Under the pieces are notes generated by a model. It saw only the letters and a program-made list of their open reading frames with translations. It was not told the DNA's origin and ran no database searches. The translations under genes were made by a program, and so were the position numbers. Below, piece after piece: positions 21,563-34,600 of a stretch of 64,000 nt of DNA. Origin of the DNA: Tetracladium setigerum. Lineage: Eukaryota > Ascomycota > Leotiomycetes > Helotiales. Within the stretch, counting starts at the first letter, position 1. The number at the start of each line of letters is the position of its first letter. The stretch covers positions 930,001-994,000 of the forward strand of contig PZJY01000003.1 of assembly GCA_031472005.1 (NCBI GenBank), written 5' to 3'.

Positions 21563-23231
21563 ATGGGTCTCGACGTTCTCGATTTCATCAAGGAGAAGGG
21601 AGGAGATCCCGAGAAGATCAAGGAGTCTCAGCGACGAAGATATGCCCCAGAAGAAGCGGTCGACGAGGTGATTGCGCTGTATGAAGATCACCGAAAGAGT
21701 ACGTTTCTGTAGTCCCTCGCCCCTAGTCTATAACTAATAAAAATTATCGGTAGCTCAACACGAGGCCGTGCTGCTTAACACCAAAATCAATGCCGTTCAA
21801 AAGGAGATCGGCCTGAAGAAGAAGGCAAAGGAGAACGCAGATGCTCTGCTAGCGGAAAAGATAGAAATGGAGAAGAACAAGAAGGGCTTGCTCGATCTTG
21901 TTGCGGAGAAGGAGCTTGTCTTGAAGAAGAAGATTAGCACAATTGGAAATATTGTTCACGAATCCGTGCCGGTGAACAATAATGAGGTACGAGCTCTCCC
22001 TCGATACACACTCGGTATTCCATTTTCTGACATTCGCAGGACTTCAACGCGCTGCAAAGAGATTGGGCCCCTGAAGGTATCACAGTCGAAAAGCGAGATG
22101 TTCTCTCCCACCACGAAGTTCTTACCAGACTCGACGGCTACGACCCAGAGCGAGGTGTGAAGGTTGTTGGTCACCGAGGCTACTTCCTCCGAGATTGGGG
22201 TCTCTTCCTCAACCAGGCCCTGATTAATTATGGTCTTCACTTCCTCCGTGAAAGAGGTTACACCGGTTTACAAACACCACAATTCATGTTGAAGGAGTAC
22301 ATGGCGAAGACAGCACAATTAGAGGAATTTGATGATCAACTTTACAAGGTCCAGGATGGAGAAGCCCAGAATGACAAGTACTTGATTGCTACTTCCGAGC
22401 AGCCTATCTCTGCTTTCCACGCAGATGAGTGGTTGCACGCGAAGGATTTGCCCATCAAGTATGCTGGTTTCAGTACTTGCTACCGTAGGGAGGCTGGAGC
22501 ACACGGACGAGATGCCTGGGGAATTTTCCGAGTCCATCAATTTGAGAAGGTATGCATATCCTTGGTATGGGTCACGCTAAACCATTGACATATCTGAATA
22601 GATCGAGCAATTCGTCCTCACAGACCCAGAGAAGTCTTGGGAGGCTTTTGACAGCATGATCTCCATCTCAGAAGAGTTCTACAAGTCCCTTGGCCTTCCT
22701 TACCGAGTCGTCGCCATTGTCTCTGGGGCTCTTAACAACGCAGCAGCCAAGAAATACGATCTAGAAGCTTGGTTCCCATACCAGGGTGAATACAAGGAGC
22801 TAGTCTCCTGCTCCAACTGTACCGATTACCAAAGCAGAGCATTGGAGATCAGATATGGTGCCAAGCAACAGACCGAAATCCGCAAGAAATATGTGCATGC
22901 TTTGAACTCCACATTGTGTGCTACTGAGCGCGCTCTCTGTTGTTTATTGGAGAACTTCCAGACACCTGAGGTAAGTGAAAGCCCACTGTTGTATATGCTG
23001 CGCATACTGATTTCGCTTTAGGGCTTTAATGTTCCTGAGGTCTTGAGGATGTATCTCCCTGGTGCTCCTGCATTCATCCCCTTCACAAAAGAATTGCCCA
23101 AGGATTCTACTTCCCTAAAGGCTAAGGGAAAGGAGGCAAAGGCGAAGACCCCCGCTCCAGCTGCTGCTGCGGCCGCGGTGGCGGGAGCAGCGACGGAGGT
23201 TGTTGACAAAATTAAGGATCTCGCGGTTTAG
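21563..23231 (+). CDS. SES1: Cytosolic seryl-tRNA synthetase
   Basis: Class II synthetase that charges tRNA-Ser with serine. Five introns are visible (near 21697, 21987, 22550, 22971 and the first donor after EDHRK). The N-terminus MGLDVLDFIKEKGGDPEKIKESQRRR and the following charged heptads form the tRNA-binding coiled-coil arm. The catalytic part shows GHRGYFLRDWGLFLNQALINYGL, TPQFMLKEYMAKTAQL, motif 2 FSTCYRREAGAHGRDAWGIFRVHQFEK, the LVSCSNCTDYQSRALEIRY serine-site block and motif 3 around CATERALCCLLENFQTPEGF. The C-terminus after the catalytic core is a Lys/Ala-rich tail, common in fungal cytosolic enzymes. Absence of a targeting sequence fits the cytosol. Confidence 0.95.
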
Positions 23232-23843
23232 ATTTTCTATTGTACACTCGATTTTCAGGTGCAGTTACATACTTAGAAATGGAGAAATTAACGATGACTT
23301 CGTAATCGTCTGAAAGTGTAAACAATACCATGCGAATGTTTTGGCAGTGAATGCTGAAACAAGTGATGATGAATGTTCTGTGAGCTGAAAAAAGGAAACG
23401 AAGATATAATCAGAGACAACAAACAATTGTATTCATTTGAGACTCCTATATGATAGAGTTGCTATTCATCTGTCTAGATCATCATTCAATCCTCGTGGTC
23501 AGTTTCATATCAAGTGATGTACTGTGCGTACGTCCTCAAGCGTTGACAGTACAGTGCTTGTCTCCCTCACGCAAGCGAAGCAGCCACCGACACCCGTGAT
23601 CTCTGGACTTTCCAACCCGACCACCTCCTTCCTCCAAACATAAAATTAAACCTCCAACGCGACAACTCTTCGACACCTTTAAAAACTCTAACTCAAGCCC
23701 AAAATCTATCCAAAATTCACGTTGGAAATACGGGAAGAGACCACGCTCACGAATTCTACATTCCTCGTCACCCGGCGTCGCTGCTTGCATATTTGCAAGG
23801 ATCTGCCATCGTTGCAACGACACCACGACACAAACTCGCCAAC
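23232..23843. promoter_or_regulatory. SES1 3' flank and upstream region of the ZUP1-like gene
   Basis: This 612 bp contains GTACTGTGCGTAC near 23519, a relative of the GTACWGTAC word found elsewhere in this window, and a CA/CT-rich leader. No gene was recognised. Confidence 0.4.
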
Positions 23844-25961
23844 ATGGCGAACAACGGGGATATGGATGTGGTACTGTGTCCGTTTGGTTGTGGTTATAAG
23901 ATTGATGACGGCGATGATTATCAGATCATGGTTTGACTCCCTTTCTTTCAATCTTGAGATTTGGTTTTTCGCTTTTGCATGAGAAGATGAAAGTCTGAGA
24001 CGATGGAACGCTAGCTAACTTTGATTTCAAAAAGATGCTTCACATTCAAACCCATCATCCTGAGGATGGAGGCTTGGAGCCCTCTCCATTTGTGGTCAGA
24101 GAGGAAATTACCTTGCCCTTAGGTGGAGAGGACAATCACTCCGATGAAGATTACGCCTACTGTCCGGTCCCCACGTGCGGTGAAGCGGTGCTTCTCACAG
24201 AGCTGGAGTTGCATGTAGAGATGCATGAGCAAGAAAGAGATTTTGAGCAAGACAGTGGCGAGGAGGGTAGTTCGAGGAATGGGAAGAGATTAAAGCTTGG
24301 CCTGGAGTTCGAGAATGCGGCAAAGGATGAGGGTTTTGATACGGAATTGAGTTATGCGTTGAGGAATTTGGATGATGTGGATGGCAAGGAGGAGGAGGCG
24401 GCGGCGGCGAAGCAGAAGGAGACGAAGACTTCGAAGGGTGGGTGGAGCCACATTCTGAACATGCCTGCTTCCATGGCGGGAGTCTCGCCAAAGAGAGCAT
24501 TGAAGAGGCTGGGTGTGAGTGCATGTTTTTTCATTCTTTCGTCTGGATATTGGGAGTTGAGCTATTCGAATCAGGTGCTGACACGTTGGTAGAAATCTGA
24601 TCTAGGACCCTATTGGAACGAAAAACAGATGCCAGATTGGCTTGTCAAGCTACTCGAATCAGATGGCAAGATGGAGACTGTGAATCAATTGGGAGCTGAT
24701 GGGAGGTTGAAGAAGGTGAAGGTTTGTCCGAACATGGCCCGGGGGTCATACCGGTCATCGCTCAGTTGCTTGAGCAGGATCGGTCGGTGGCTTATGCCTA
24801 TCTGTGCGATCCTGCTGTTAAGCACGTTTCGAAACTGAAGAGAGAGGGTAGGCATTGTTTAGAGAAACCTTCAAAACCCGAGGATTTTCTGTTGCTAATA
24901 CTAGAGGTACCTCTAGGTGGGTTCTGCGGCTACAGAAACATCCAGATGTTGAGTTCTTATATTATCGATGCTCAATCACAAGGCCATGAAATATTGAATG
25001 GGAAGATCCCAACTATTTTCGAAATTCAGGACTACATTGAAACAGGATGGGATTTAGGAATCAACTCCCAGGGGAGGACCGAGACAGGTGGAATTCGTGG
25101 TACAAGAAAATACATTGGTACTCCCGATGTAAGTTTCTACCACCATCAGTCACTCTCTATGAACCTATTTGACAACTAATTATGTAGGCACAAGCAATGC
25201 TCGTTAGTCTCGGTATATCGTACGTTTGTTTCTTTTCTTTCCAATTTTCTCCCCATCCGCATACAGCACTCCTCCCAGACTAACCATAGTGTCCTATCAT
25301 CCAGCTGCTCGGCTGAAGCCTACAAGCCCTCTCTGCAAAAATCCAAGAAAGTAGCTTACGATCTACTCCTCACTGGCATTGAACAACATTTCACAAACGG
25401 CTGCACAAATTACGATTCAAAAGTACGATGTACATCTATCCCTCCCATTTACTTTCAACATCCTGGTAAGCTCGTCCCAACTCTAGAGCCTTATTCTTTC
25501 ATTCCGATTTCCATTCATTCCCCACTCTATATGTTTGTTCAGTAGCTAATTCTGGGATATAGGCCATTCGATGACCATAGTCGGCATTGAAAAATCCGAC
25601 GACGGCTCCCGAAACCTCCTTGTCTTCGACCCTATGTTCCATGATGCACCACAAATCCTAGATTTGGTCAACAATAGCGCAGATAGAATTCGCCACAGGC
25701 GATGTCAAGAACTTCTGAAAGCTTATAGGAGAGATGCGAAGTATCTGAGGCGGTTTTCAGAGTTTGAGATTTTGAGGTATGATTTCATGTTCCATTCCCT
25801 CATTTTCCCATCCTGCCTTTTGCACGGTTCTTTCGCATGATCTGTCCTCATTCAGTTTACATTATCATGCAGAATAAGACAAGCTAATACGTACGATGCA
25901 CTATAGATTGACACCACCGAAGACAGTAAGCACAATCACCACTGGAACCACCGCATCTTAA
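23844..25961 (+). CDS. Zinc-finger ubiquitin/UFM1-type peptidase, ZUP1 family (frameshifted)
   Basis: Cysteine peptidase of the C78 family; the animal member ZUP1 cuts K63-linked ubiquitin chains. About seven exons start from the ATG at 23844. Two N-terminal zinc fingers are seen: CPFGCGYKIDDGD...HIQTHH and YCPVPTCGEAVLLTELELHVEMH. A long charged linker follows. The peptidase part contains GFCGYRNIQM (catalytic Cys), GHSMTIVGIE (catalytic His) and LVFDPMF (catalytic Asp). Exon 3 reads DGRLKKVKVCPN, then loses frame; the next frame continues GVIPVIAQLLEQDRSVAYAYLC. The break lies in the adjoining C3/G5 runs at 24738-24745, where one base is missing. An intron from about 24849 to 24916 splits the sequence just before the active-site Cys. 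Fungal substrate (ubiquitin or other) is not known from sequence. Confidence 0.85.
24738..24745 (+). other. Single-base frameshift site in the ZUP1-like gene
   Basis: A C3 run followed by a G5 run. One extra C or G joins the conserved flanks on both sides. Confidence 0.7.
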
Positions 25962-26920
25962 CCATATCCGATATCATCACATATTATGCACCTTACTGGA
26001 CCTGGACCTGGAGTTGATTCGTTTTTTGTGTTATATGAACAGCGGGGATTGCGAGCATTTATTTGGCGTTGCTTAGATGGCATATTTGGTGGGAGGAAAA
26101 CCGTTGCGTGGAAAGAATGCTGGAACCGAGGGCGAGAACAAAAATGAGAAGTGTATGACTAGTACTTTTCTTGTGGAGGCATATAGGGGGAGGAGACTTG
26201 CTGAGATGTAGGTGTGGTGATGTTGAGGAGTAATTGGAGTTTGGAATTGGAGTTGAGAAGCGAAAAGCGGGAAGCGGGAAGCAAATCAGAGGTGTTTTGC
26301 CTTCGCTTTTATCATTAACATGGGTTTCCACTCCCAACTTATGAGTAACGGAACGTGGGAGCATACATACATGGCTGAGCTAGCGATATGCCCCCTAAAG
26401 TAAACTCCTACAGAACATAACAATGCTACAGGAAAGATGTCATTAGGCACACAAGAATGACAGCATATGATGATCAAAGCATAACAAAATAGAACGAGCT
26501 CATCATAACGAGCTCATAATATTCTTTTTATATATATTCATGTATTTATTGATCCTATTCATCCTGATCCCCTGCTATCACATGCACCCCGGACGTCCGC
26601 CCAACCCTCCACCCCTCCGTTGATCTAGCCCTCAAGATATATCCCACATAAAAGGCAATTACTCCTCTCCCTCACCGTCTCCTTCTCAACCCCCAAACAA
26701 GACGAACACCATGCAAGCAAGCAAAGACGAACAAACGCCGCCTGGTATCATTTCTGCCGCCATCATATTCCATTCCATGTCATTCAGTCCACTGCAAAAA
26801 ACGCCTCGTAAAAAGGGAAAAAGAAAGAGGAATCAAGAGGAATGGCGTGATGGCTACTCGTTCTCATTATCAGAGGTTTTAGCTCTGTATTTGGTATTTG
26901 TGCGGGTATCCTGTGCAACT
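25962..26920. other. Convergent 3' region, ZUP1-like / BUR1
   Basis: This 959 bp lies between facing genes. It is AT-rich around 26500-26560 (TATATATATTC). Small ORFs show no family features. If the BUR1 frame is taken as it stands in the sequence, that gene would extend to 26854. Confidence 0.45.
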
Positions 26921-28762
26921 TCACCTGCGATATCCATCACGATCTCTATGATCCCTGTAAGAGTCACGCTCCCTATCTCGATTGACCGGGCTGTGACTCC
27001 TACTCCTCGTATGTCGGCGATAATCATCCCTAGGAGGTGGTCGATCATCTCTCGGCGCACGATCATCCCTGATCGGTCTCTCATCTCTTGATCTGGGCGG
27101 TCTCTCGTTATCCCTATAGCTCGGGATATACGTATCAACAGGCCCGCCTCTCTCCATTCCCTCTCCATTCCCATTCTCGGCGGCGGCGGCGGACCGCGAC
27201 GATCCCAGTCTCGATCCCGGCGCTCCGAACGGTCAGAGCGACCGCCGTCGTAGGCGTATTCTGCTGGTGGTAGGGTAGGCCGTGGTGGGAGTTGATGCCT
27301 GAGCTCTGGTCTTAGTTCTTGACGGGGTTCGGATCGGTCGTCGCCTCGTCGTGTCCAAGCTGGTCTGCGCTCTTCTCTTGGTGGTGGAGGTGCGTTACCG
27401 TTTGAGTAGTTGCCATGTGGAGCGGGTGGATGGCGAGATCCGTTGTGTTGTGGTCTGTGGTGGTAATTGTCCCCATTTCCATAGCCTTGGTCGCTGTGGG
27501 TATCTGAACCTTTACCAACTGTTCCACCTTTTGGTGCTGGAGGTAGAACGGCCTTCTGGCCTCTGAACTTCTTGCGGTCGAGCTCGTGAGATTCCTCGAA
27601 GTGCGGAATGTCTTCTGGTCGGCATGGCAATGGATCATCTGTGAAATACTTGTGCTTCAGTGCATCAATGGCATTGACTCTCTTTGTCCAGTCCAGTTTG
27701 AGAAGTTCCTTCAGGAGTGAGATAGCTCCAGACCCGTGCCTGCTGAAGTTAGCAAGATACCAATATCCTGTGAAGAATGGCTTACTCTCTAAAGACCGTT
27801 CCAATCGTTCCCATTCGTTCCGGGACATTTAAGCCTTGAGCTCCTGGAAGGCTTTGCCAACCTGGCATGGTCTTTTCTGTAGGAGATCCCACAAGGTCGA
27901 AGATGATCTTGAGTTGGTTCGCGTCGCTGTCTCCAGACAGAATCGGCTTGCCGACAAGCATTTCGCCAAAGACACAGCTATTCAACCATTAGCAGCTGTC
28001 GCATAGGCAGTTCAAATCCATAACTCACCCAACACCCCAAAGATCAATAGCCGTAGTATATCTCCTCAACTGCAACAACAACTCTGGAGGACGATACCAT
28101 CTTGTAACAACCAACGTCGTATAGTCCCTCTTCGCCACCCCACCACCATTTCCAGCAACCGGCACATCCTCATCATAATGTCTCGCCAAACCAAAATCCG
28201 CAATCTGCAAAATACCCTTGTTATTGATCAGAAGATTCGCCGCCTTCATGTCGCGATGCAAAATATGCTGATCATGCAAATATCGGGTACCCTCCAACAA
28301 CTGCAACATGTAGCATTTGATCTGCGGCTCCGAGAATTTAACTGCGGGATTTTCCAGCAATCCACAGAGATCATGATCCATGTACGGCGTAACCATATAC
28401 ATAATCGCGCGCTTCTTTCGATCCTTCTCCCGCATGTGATGCTCGATCGCCATCTCCTCCAACCTGAGGATATTCGGGTGGTGTAAGAGCTTCAGCAGCT
28501 TGATCTCGCGCAAAGCGGTGATGGGGAAACCGTCCTTCTCATTGTGCATAAGGATCTTCTTGAGGGCCACAATTTGGCCAGTCTTGCGTGAGACGGCGCG
28601 GTGGACTTCGCCAAATGTTCCTTCTCCCAGCTTGGCTTCGACTTTGTAGTCGCCGATTCGGGCGCTGCCTTTGAATGAGTTTTGGGGACGGGCGTGTTGC
28701 ATTCCGTAGGATCGAGGGGAAATGCCACTCGTTGGGCTTTGCGTGTGGCCTGGAGTCGCCAT
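26921..28762 (-). CDS. bur1: BUR1/SGV1-type cyclin-dependent kinase, CDK9 family (frameshifted)
   Basis: Kinase that phosphorylates the RNA polymerase II tail and elongation factors. Exons about 28762-28027, 27978-27788 and 27739-26921. Seen: glycine loop LGEGTFGEVH, ALKKI with the ATP-binding Lys, PITALREIKLL (the PSTAIRE-type helix, here PITALRE as in CDK9), HRDMKAANLL, DFGLAR, TRWYRPPELLL and the insert GDSDANQL. After the kinase domain a long Pro/Arg/Asp/Gly-rich tail follows. In the tail the frame slips at 27159-27161 (minus-strand GGG): the as-given frame runs into an unlike Ile-rich end stopping at 26854, while the other frame gives RDDRAPRDDRPPPRDDYRR and stops at 26921. I prefer the latter. 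Confidence 0.9.
27159..27161 (-). other. Single-base frameshift site in the BUR1 tail
   Basis: A CCC run on the plus strand (GGG in the gene). One more G turns the Ile-rich tail into the Arg/Asp-rich tail expected of fungal Bur1. Confidence 0.65.
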
Positions 28763-29238
28763 GTTCGCGAGCGTGGACAGGCTGTATGATATAGCGTTCA
28801 GATGTCGTTGATTTCGAAGGGGTTGTCGAATTGGGTGATCTGGTTTGCAGATTGCGATGCAGACGTGTCGAAAAAAGAGATAGAAGAGGGTGACTTCAGG
28901 GATTAAGTAGAGTAATCCATCTCAGGTTGAACATCGCAGAATATGCAAGAAGATTAAGCCCTGCCCTGCTCTGTATTGTTGTAGAGAAATGGTTCAGTTG
29001 CTATTGTGAAGCTCTCCGATTCTGCTAGCTATTGTAGAGCGCGAGCCAATTACAGTCCGCTGCTTCTGGGCTAAACCTTATGTCAGCCCAAGCCGACTTG
29101 GCATGAGCAGTTCACTTTCAACCTCATCGGAACTCACGATCAGAAGCCCCCAGCAAGAACAGCAATTCTGATAGCCACATCTGTGAGTGCACTACAACTG
29201 AAGGCCGAAGCATTGATTCTAACGTATTGAGCAGCATC
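28763..29238. promoter_or_regulatory. Divergent promoter region, BUR1 / complex I subunit
   Basis: 476 bp between two divergent ATGs, the likely shared promoter. No specific site was recognised. Confidence 0.5.
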
Positions 29239-29518
29239 ATGGCAGCAGGAAAACACCCCATTCACGTCCACCCGGCGCCCTTCCTCTACCGATTTGCCGC
29301 AACAGGTTTGGGAGCAAGCATGTGGTTCTTTGTGAGTATTCGACTGCTATGAATGGAAGAGAAGGGATTGTTGCTAACCAAGTTGCAGTTGATGTATCGC
29401 GCGAAGAAAGATGGTAGCTTTCACCTGCCCGCCCTTGCAAGCAAATGGATTGAAGCAGTATCTAACAACAGACACAGGACCCGCGTTATTCGGATTGAAG
29501 CACCCATGGGATCATTGA
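29239..29518 (+). CDS. Small single-span NADH:ubiquinone oxidoreductase accessory subunit (NDUFB2-like)
   Basis: Tiny inner-membrane subunit of respiratory complex I. Three short exons are joined: 29239 to about 29331, about 29389-29411, and about 29478-29518, giving roughly 50 aa. The protein begins MAAGKHPIHVHPAPFLYRFAA, has one hydrophobic span (TGLGASMWFFLMY), and ends RAKKDGPALFGLKHPWDH. This layout, with the FLMYRAKKDG and KHPWDH endings, matches the fungal 6-7 kDa accessory subunit. It is too short and too intron-split to appear as an ORF. It is head to head with BUR1 and tail to tail with the methyltransferase. Naming it NDUFB2 rather than another small B-type subunit is an inference. 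Confidence 0.75.
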
Positions 29519-29732
29519 AAGACGGGCGATACGATAGAAGAACTGATAGGGATGCTGGAGCATGTCAATTGGCCTTTTACGAGCAGAATTTTGATACAAG
29601 GGGTCTCAATTGCGCTTGGAGGGAGGTCACGACTGTAAATATTATTGGGAGCAATGGGATCTGGTTTACACAAGCACAACTCCCTGTTCCAACACCGCTA
29701 CGGGATAACCCATATCTACTGTTTGTCTATAT

Positions 29733-31275
29733 CTACGCTTTTTCCGGCTTCTCAAAGAGATAATGCGTTACTCCCCAGGTGTCTCCACCCTCATACGCAA
29801 AGAGCTCGGCACAGGCCATGTAGAAGATTTGCCATCGGTAGTACCACATGGCTGTATTCTTCTCTCCATACGTCTCAGTGAGATGAGGCCAGATTTCCTT
29901 CTTGTTGGAAATCATTGTTGTGAGCCAGTCCTGTTCACATTAACATCAAACCCCAAAACGCCAATGGCAGGAAAGGTATACAAACCTCACAAGTCTTAGC
30001 GTAATGCTTTCCATTTACCCACCACTGCGTCTCAAGCTTCAAATCGTTCTGGAAAAACAGCAGCAAATCCGCTGAAGGCATCGTCCCACCAGAGAAGAAA
30101 TGGGTGCTCATCCAGCCTTCCTCGAAATCATAAGGTGTCGTCTTATGAGCAAAGATATGCACGAACAACTTCCCACCTGGCTTCAATGCTCGACCCACTT
30201 TGGCCATTAGCAATTCATAATTCTTCATATGCTCGAAGAGCTTTCTCTTCCGTTAGCTTCATATTCCTCCGTTCATTGGTTTAAAGACTTGAGCTAAATG
30301 GACAAAACATACCTCAATCGAAACGACTCGATCAAAGCTTTCCTTCTCAAATTCATAATCAACGACATTCCCCGTGATGACCTGCACGTTCTGGAACCCC
30401 TTTTCTTTTGCCTTCTCATCAATATAGATCTTCTGCGTCTTCGAGTTTGAGAAGGCAGTGATTTTGGAGTTTGGGAATACTTCGGCAAAGTAGAGCGCTC
30501 CTGATCCCCAACCACATCTGTGTATCCGATGTTAACTCACACGTTCTCACTCTCTTGTCGTCCTTTTGGTTTTTGTGAGTTTCTAGGTTGGACTGAAATA
30601 GACTTACCCGAGATCCAGAATACTCATCCCATCTTTCAACTGTGCTTTCTCAACATAACTCTCCAACATCGCTCTCTCAGCCTGAGCCAAAGTCTCCGTA
30701 CCCTTTGGGTACAAACAACAAGAATATTTCACTATTCCCCAAAACGTCACAATTAGCCAAATACATTCCCCAAAAAAGCGAGTCATCCAGAGTCTCATTG
30801 TAAAAGGCAAAAGATATGAAAGAAACAAATCAAAAGAACACTGATAGAAAAATGTTAAAAAGCATACTCCTGGGACCCAAACAAGCCTTTAAAACCCCCG
30901 TCCCAACCTCATAATGCTGCTCATTAGCAGCCGCGGTCTCAATCGCAATCGGTCTCTCGCGAAGCAGTGAGACATATTTCATCTTTCGCTCGTACTCAGC
31001 TGCTAGACTACTGGTTTTGATGATGTTGGTACGGTCCAGAAGTTGGCGACGGATGCCGATGCGGATGATGGGGTGGGGGAGGTAGCCTCCATCGAGGATC
31101 CAATCTTTTCATGGAGGAAGGGCCGTATTAGCTTTTAGGCTCACATTTGGTAGAAGGTATGAAAATTAACGGGAAAGGAGTATAATAATGTAGAAATTTT
31201 GAAGGTTGGGAGGTTTGGAGCTTGATGTTGTGATGGAATGGTTGAGTTCAGAAGGCGGAGCTTACCATAATTCAT
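29733..31275 (-). CDS. SAM-dependent methyltransferase, CFA synthase / coclaurine N-methyltransferase type
   Basis: Class I methyltransferase related to cyclopropane-fatty-acid synthases and plant coclaurine N-methyltransferases; the substrate of the fungal group is not known to me. About six exons. The first exon is only ten coding bases (31275-31266); joined to the next it gives MNYDWILDGGYLPHPIIRIGIRR. Then come EQHYEVGTGVLKACLGPRMKYSCCLYPKG (the CFA-type block), the SAM-binding motif ILDLGCGWGSGALYFAEVFP (split by an intron), FDRVVSIELFEHMKNYE, LKPGGKLFVHIFAHK and YYRWQIFYMACAELFAYEGGDTWG. The sequence ends at TAG 29733-29735. A 70-codon ORF further upstream is not in frame with it. No frameshift was found. 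Confidence 0.88.
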
Positions 31276-31645
31276 GATTAGGCCAGTAGTTGAATGATAC
31301 GGGAGATGATGGCTGTCTAGTTCCAATCGATGCAAAATAAGGAACTAGTAACTTTGTGTAAAGTTGACAAGAGTTAAAAAGAGCAGATGGGAGAAAGGAC
31401 GTTGGAAGAACTAGTGAGACTATGTGGAGCAATCCAAGTCGCAGAATATCATCCAAGTTAGTGCAGACGCTCACCGTAGAACTAGCACCACTCCCGTCTT
31501 TGTTTCACACCGCATTCCAACCCTCAGTACATTCCCTCGATTGCACGACGTCATTGTTACCGAAGGCAAAATAATATAATCTTACAATTGAGCTATTTGC
31601 TGGCTTTTACACTTCCTATATTCTTTTTTACAATTCCAGCTTCGC
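31276..31645. promoter_or_regulatory. Methyltransferase upstream region / P5 ATPase 3' flank
   Basis: 370 bp between two minus-strand genes. The ORF at 31262-31474 overlapping it has no family match and its frame cannot join the methyltransferase. Confidence 0.4.
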
Positions 31646-34600
31646 TCACTGCAAGCTTTGCATCTCCTCCAGTACGAGCTTGTACTTCTTTCTCTGCTTA
31701 GGTTGTTTAGAGATTTTCTCCTTTAATGCTCCTAGGTACTTTCCTAGTCTGGGTAAGATGTAGCTCTCGGATGCCCATGCCACTGAGATGTACCCGATTC
31801 CTAGTATCAAGATGAATGTCTTGAAATCCCATGTCATTTCGGTCAATTGCATAAAGTTTGCTAGCCAACGTGAGGGATCAAAGAGCATGTATGACGCGAA
31901 TAGTACTGCTACCACAATCGTGACGACGAACGGTACTGTTGTTTGTTAGCTTGGGTGCATGCAAAGATGTGCGGAAAACGAACGATTATGGGCCATCGAT
32001 CGACGGAATGGAGGCCCGACACTAAGAACAATTCCCGAAAGGATGTATTCGTAGCATGAAACAAGGAACAATGTGGTGTTCTGCGAGTTCTTCACGTTGG
32101 ACTTCTCGCGGTCAAGCTTTGGTGGAATGTACCTATTCAACATCAGCATGCAAATTCCAAAACTTAATCAGGGTAATGATTACCATGGCTGCTTCTTGAC
32201 CGCTTGGAATCCAACTGCTTGAATGAAAATAACGATGGCAATCTGGCCGAGCAAAGGAGTCAAAACTTTGCGCGATACGAGGTTGGCCGTGGGTCGTTTC
32301 TTTGAAAGTACTGGGAAAGGTCCAGACCACCCCACTAATACACGTTAGCACTCAGAACATCAAAAATGAGGAAACTGCTTACTGAAGATGGCGATTGGAA
32401 GAATTAATACGAGATCGATAAAGAGAAACTATTGTCATGAGCATTTTATCAGTTCCAGTGCTATGTTAACTTACCTGGAAGTCTCCCAAGTTCGATGCCG
32501 ATGCATAGAGAAAGCTAACAGACGTAAATTGAATTGCGGAGTACAGACTCATGTACTTGAAGCAACTGAAACTTGTGACCAGAGCAGCTCGCCCCTCGCT
32601 GTGACATGTATTAGCAGAGTTTGGTATCAAAAATGTAGACAAAAATACCGGATAACCTCTGGGACGCAAGTGATATCGAACACACGGCTTGTAAAGGGTG
32701 CAGCTACAGAGGCTTCTGCTTCGGATAAAGAGATTCCAACATCTGCTGCCTTGAGCGCCCCGCAATCGTTGGCACCATCACCGCAGAATCCACAGCAATA
32801 GTCAATGCTTTGAAGTTTCTCAACAAGCTCATGTTTCTCATCAGGAGACATTCGAGCAAAGACTTGACCGCAGACAAGCATCTGAAAGTGTTAGCACAAC
32901 AATGACCGAAAAAGTCACGGGCTCAAACATACTCTGTTCAAAATATCAGGTTTAGCGTAATCAACCATCCATCGAAAGACATCTCCACTGATAGCAAGGG
33001 AGTAATTCCGGAGATTAGATATGTCGTATGGCAAGGAAGCATCTCCTTCAGCAGGGGGCGGGAGCGGCTATTTGAAGTTAGATCCTGGGGGACAGAGACT
33101 TTGCTAGGTAACGGTATAACTTACTTTAAGCGTAACGTCATCGAGGGTATAGATGCTGTTATCAATGCTCTCCCACGAGAGTTTCGCATTGGGATCTTGA
33201 TAATCTCCTAGAAGCAAAATCAGTAAGGCATAGGTATCTTCAAACCTGTGGTTGAATCTCACCTTCAGCAAAATGTGGAACGAAGCAGTGCGCCGTCTTG
33301 TCAATAAGGTTGCACTCCCTAGCCACACTAATAGCAGTCAAGATGTTGTCTCCGGTGCACATGACCTTTCGGATAGAGGCTTCTGTTAACTCCTCCAATA
33401 CACCTGCCGTTGATGGTTTCAACTTATTTTCAAAAATAATGAACCCGATGAAATCGAGCTTTGATTCGGCCTCTTCTCGTTTCATCTTCTGCATTTTGAC
33501 CCAACTCATTTTGTTAATATGCTTGGTAGCGCATCCAATGACACGGTAACCTCGGTGAGTGTAGTAGGCAAGAAGGTCTTCGTAATCCGAAGGAACTATG
33601 AATGTCAGTCGTAGGCGCTAAATAATGCTTGGTAATGAACATACAGCTCTCTGGGTTACAAATGTCTTTCATACATTCTGGCGCTCCTTTCACGTATACA
33701 TCAAAGCCCGGAGTACCGAAGTTTCGCACGATCACACTCGCTCGTCGGAGTTGTGACACAAATTCATATGACTTCAGAACCCCAAGCTCGATTGGCGTTC
33801 TCTGTGAGTTTTATTAGCTATGAAATCGAGAGACCGAAGATGAACTTACGGCTGTGCTAGAATCATTTTCAGCATCAAGATCATACTCCATCCCTGGAGG
33901 AGGTCGTGCGATTGACGGAGAAAGTTTGTCTTGATCCTCATCATCCCCATCATTATTTGACTGCTCGCCTTCTTCGAATGACCAGCGGGTGAACTCAAAC
34001 ATCTTGACATCAAGCGGATCCCCAACGATTTCACTATCAACGACTCGTAACGAATGGCAAGTAGCCATAGTGTAGAGCGCAGCTTTGTGAGAGTCGTATT
34101 GCACAGTAGGATCTCGTTCGTAAGATGCACCTGGTAACAATGTCAGGGCATCGGGCAACAGATCACTGAACCGGTTCGAAGGCTTCTGAACGACACGGAG
34201 CCCAAGAACGTCAAGTCCATCCTCGGTCAAGGTCCCAGTCTTGTCAAAGCAGATTATGTCAAGTTTACCACCAACATTGACTCTTTGAGGACTGATGCAG
34301 TAAATCTGCTTTTTCCTGAGGCGTGAGAGAGCGAAGTTGGTACCAATGCTGAGAGTTGCTGGCAACGCTGGAGGGACGACAATTGTAATCAAGTCCAGCG
34401 CTCTCACGATGATCAGATGCCATGCTAACTCCATTCGGACGAAATTGATGAAAGAAGCAATAAACCCAATAAAGGCAATCCCACCCATGACAGATATGTA
34501 CCTAAAGGAATCTCTGTAGAACTTGAAGCCTGAAGGTTTGGGGAAAAGCATGGAGCGAACCAGTGCTCCCTTTGTAGTGTTGAAACCAGTTCTCACTGCC

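Noticed and set aside
31262..31474. Hydrophobic 70-codon ORF as the methyltransferase N-terminus
   Set aside because: Its phase at the donor gives a stop after splicing. The overlapping frame starting MNY joins correctly to DWILDGG.
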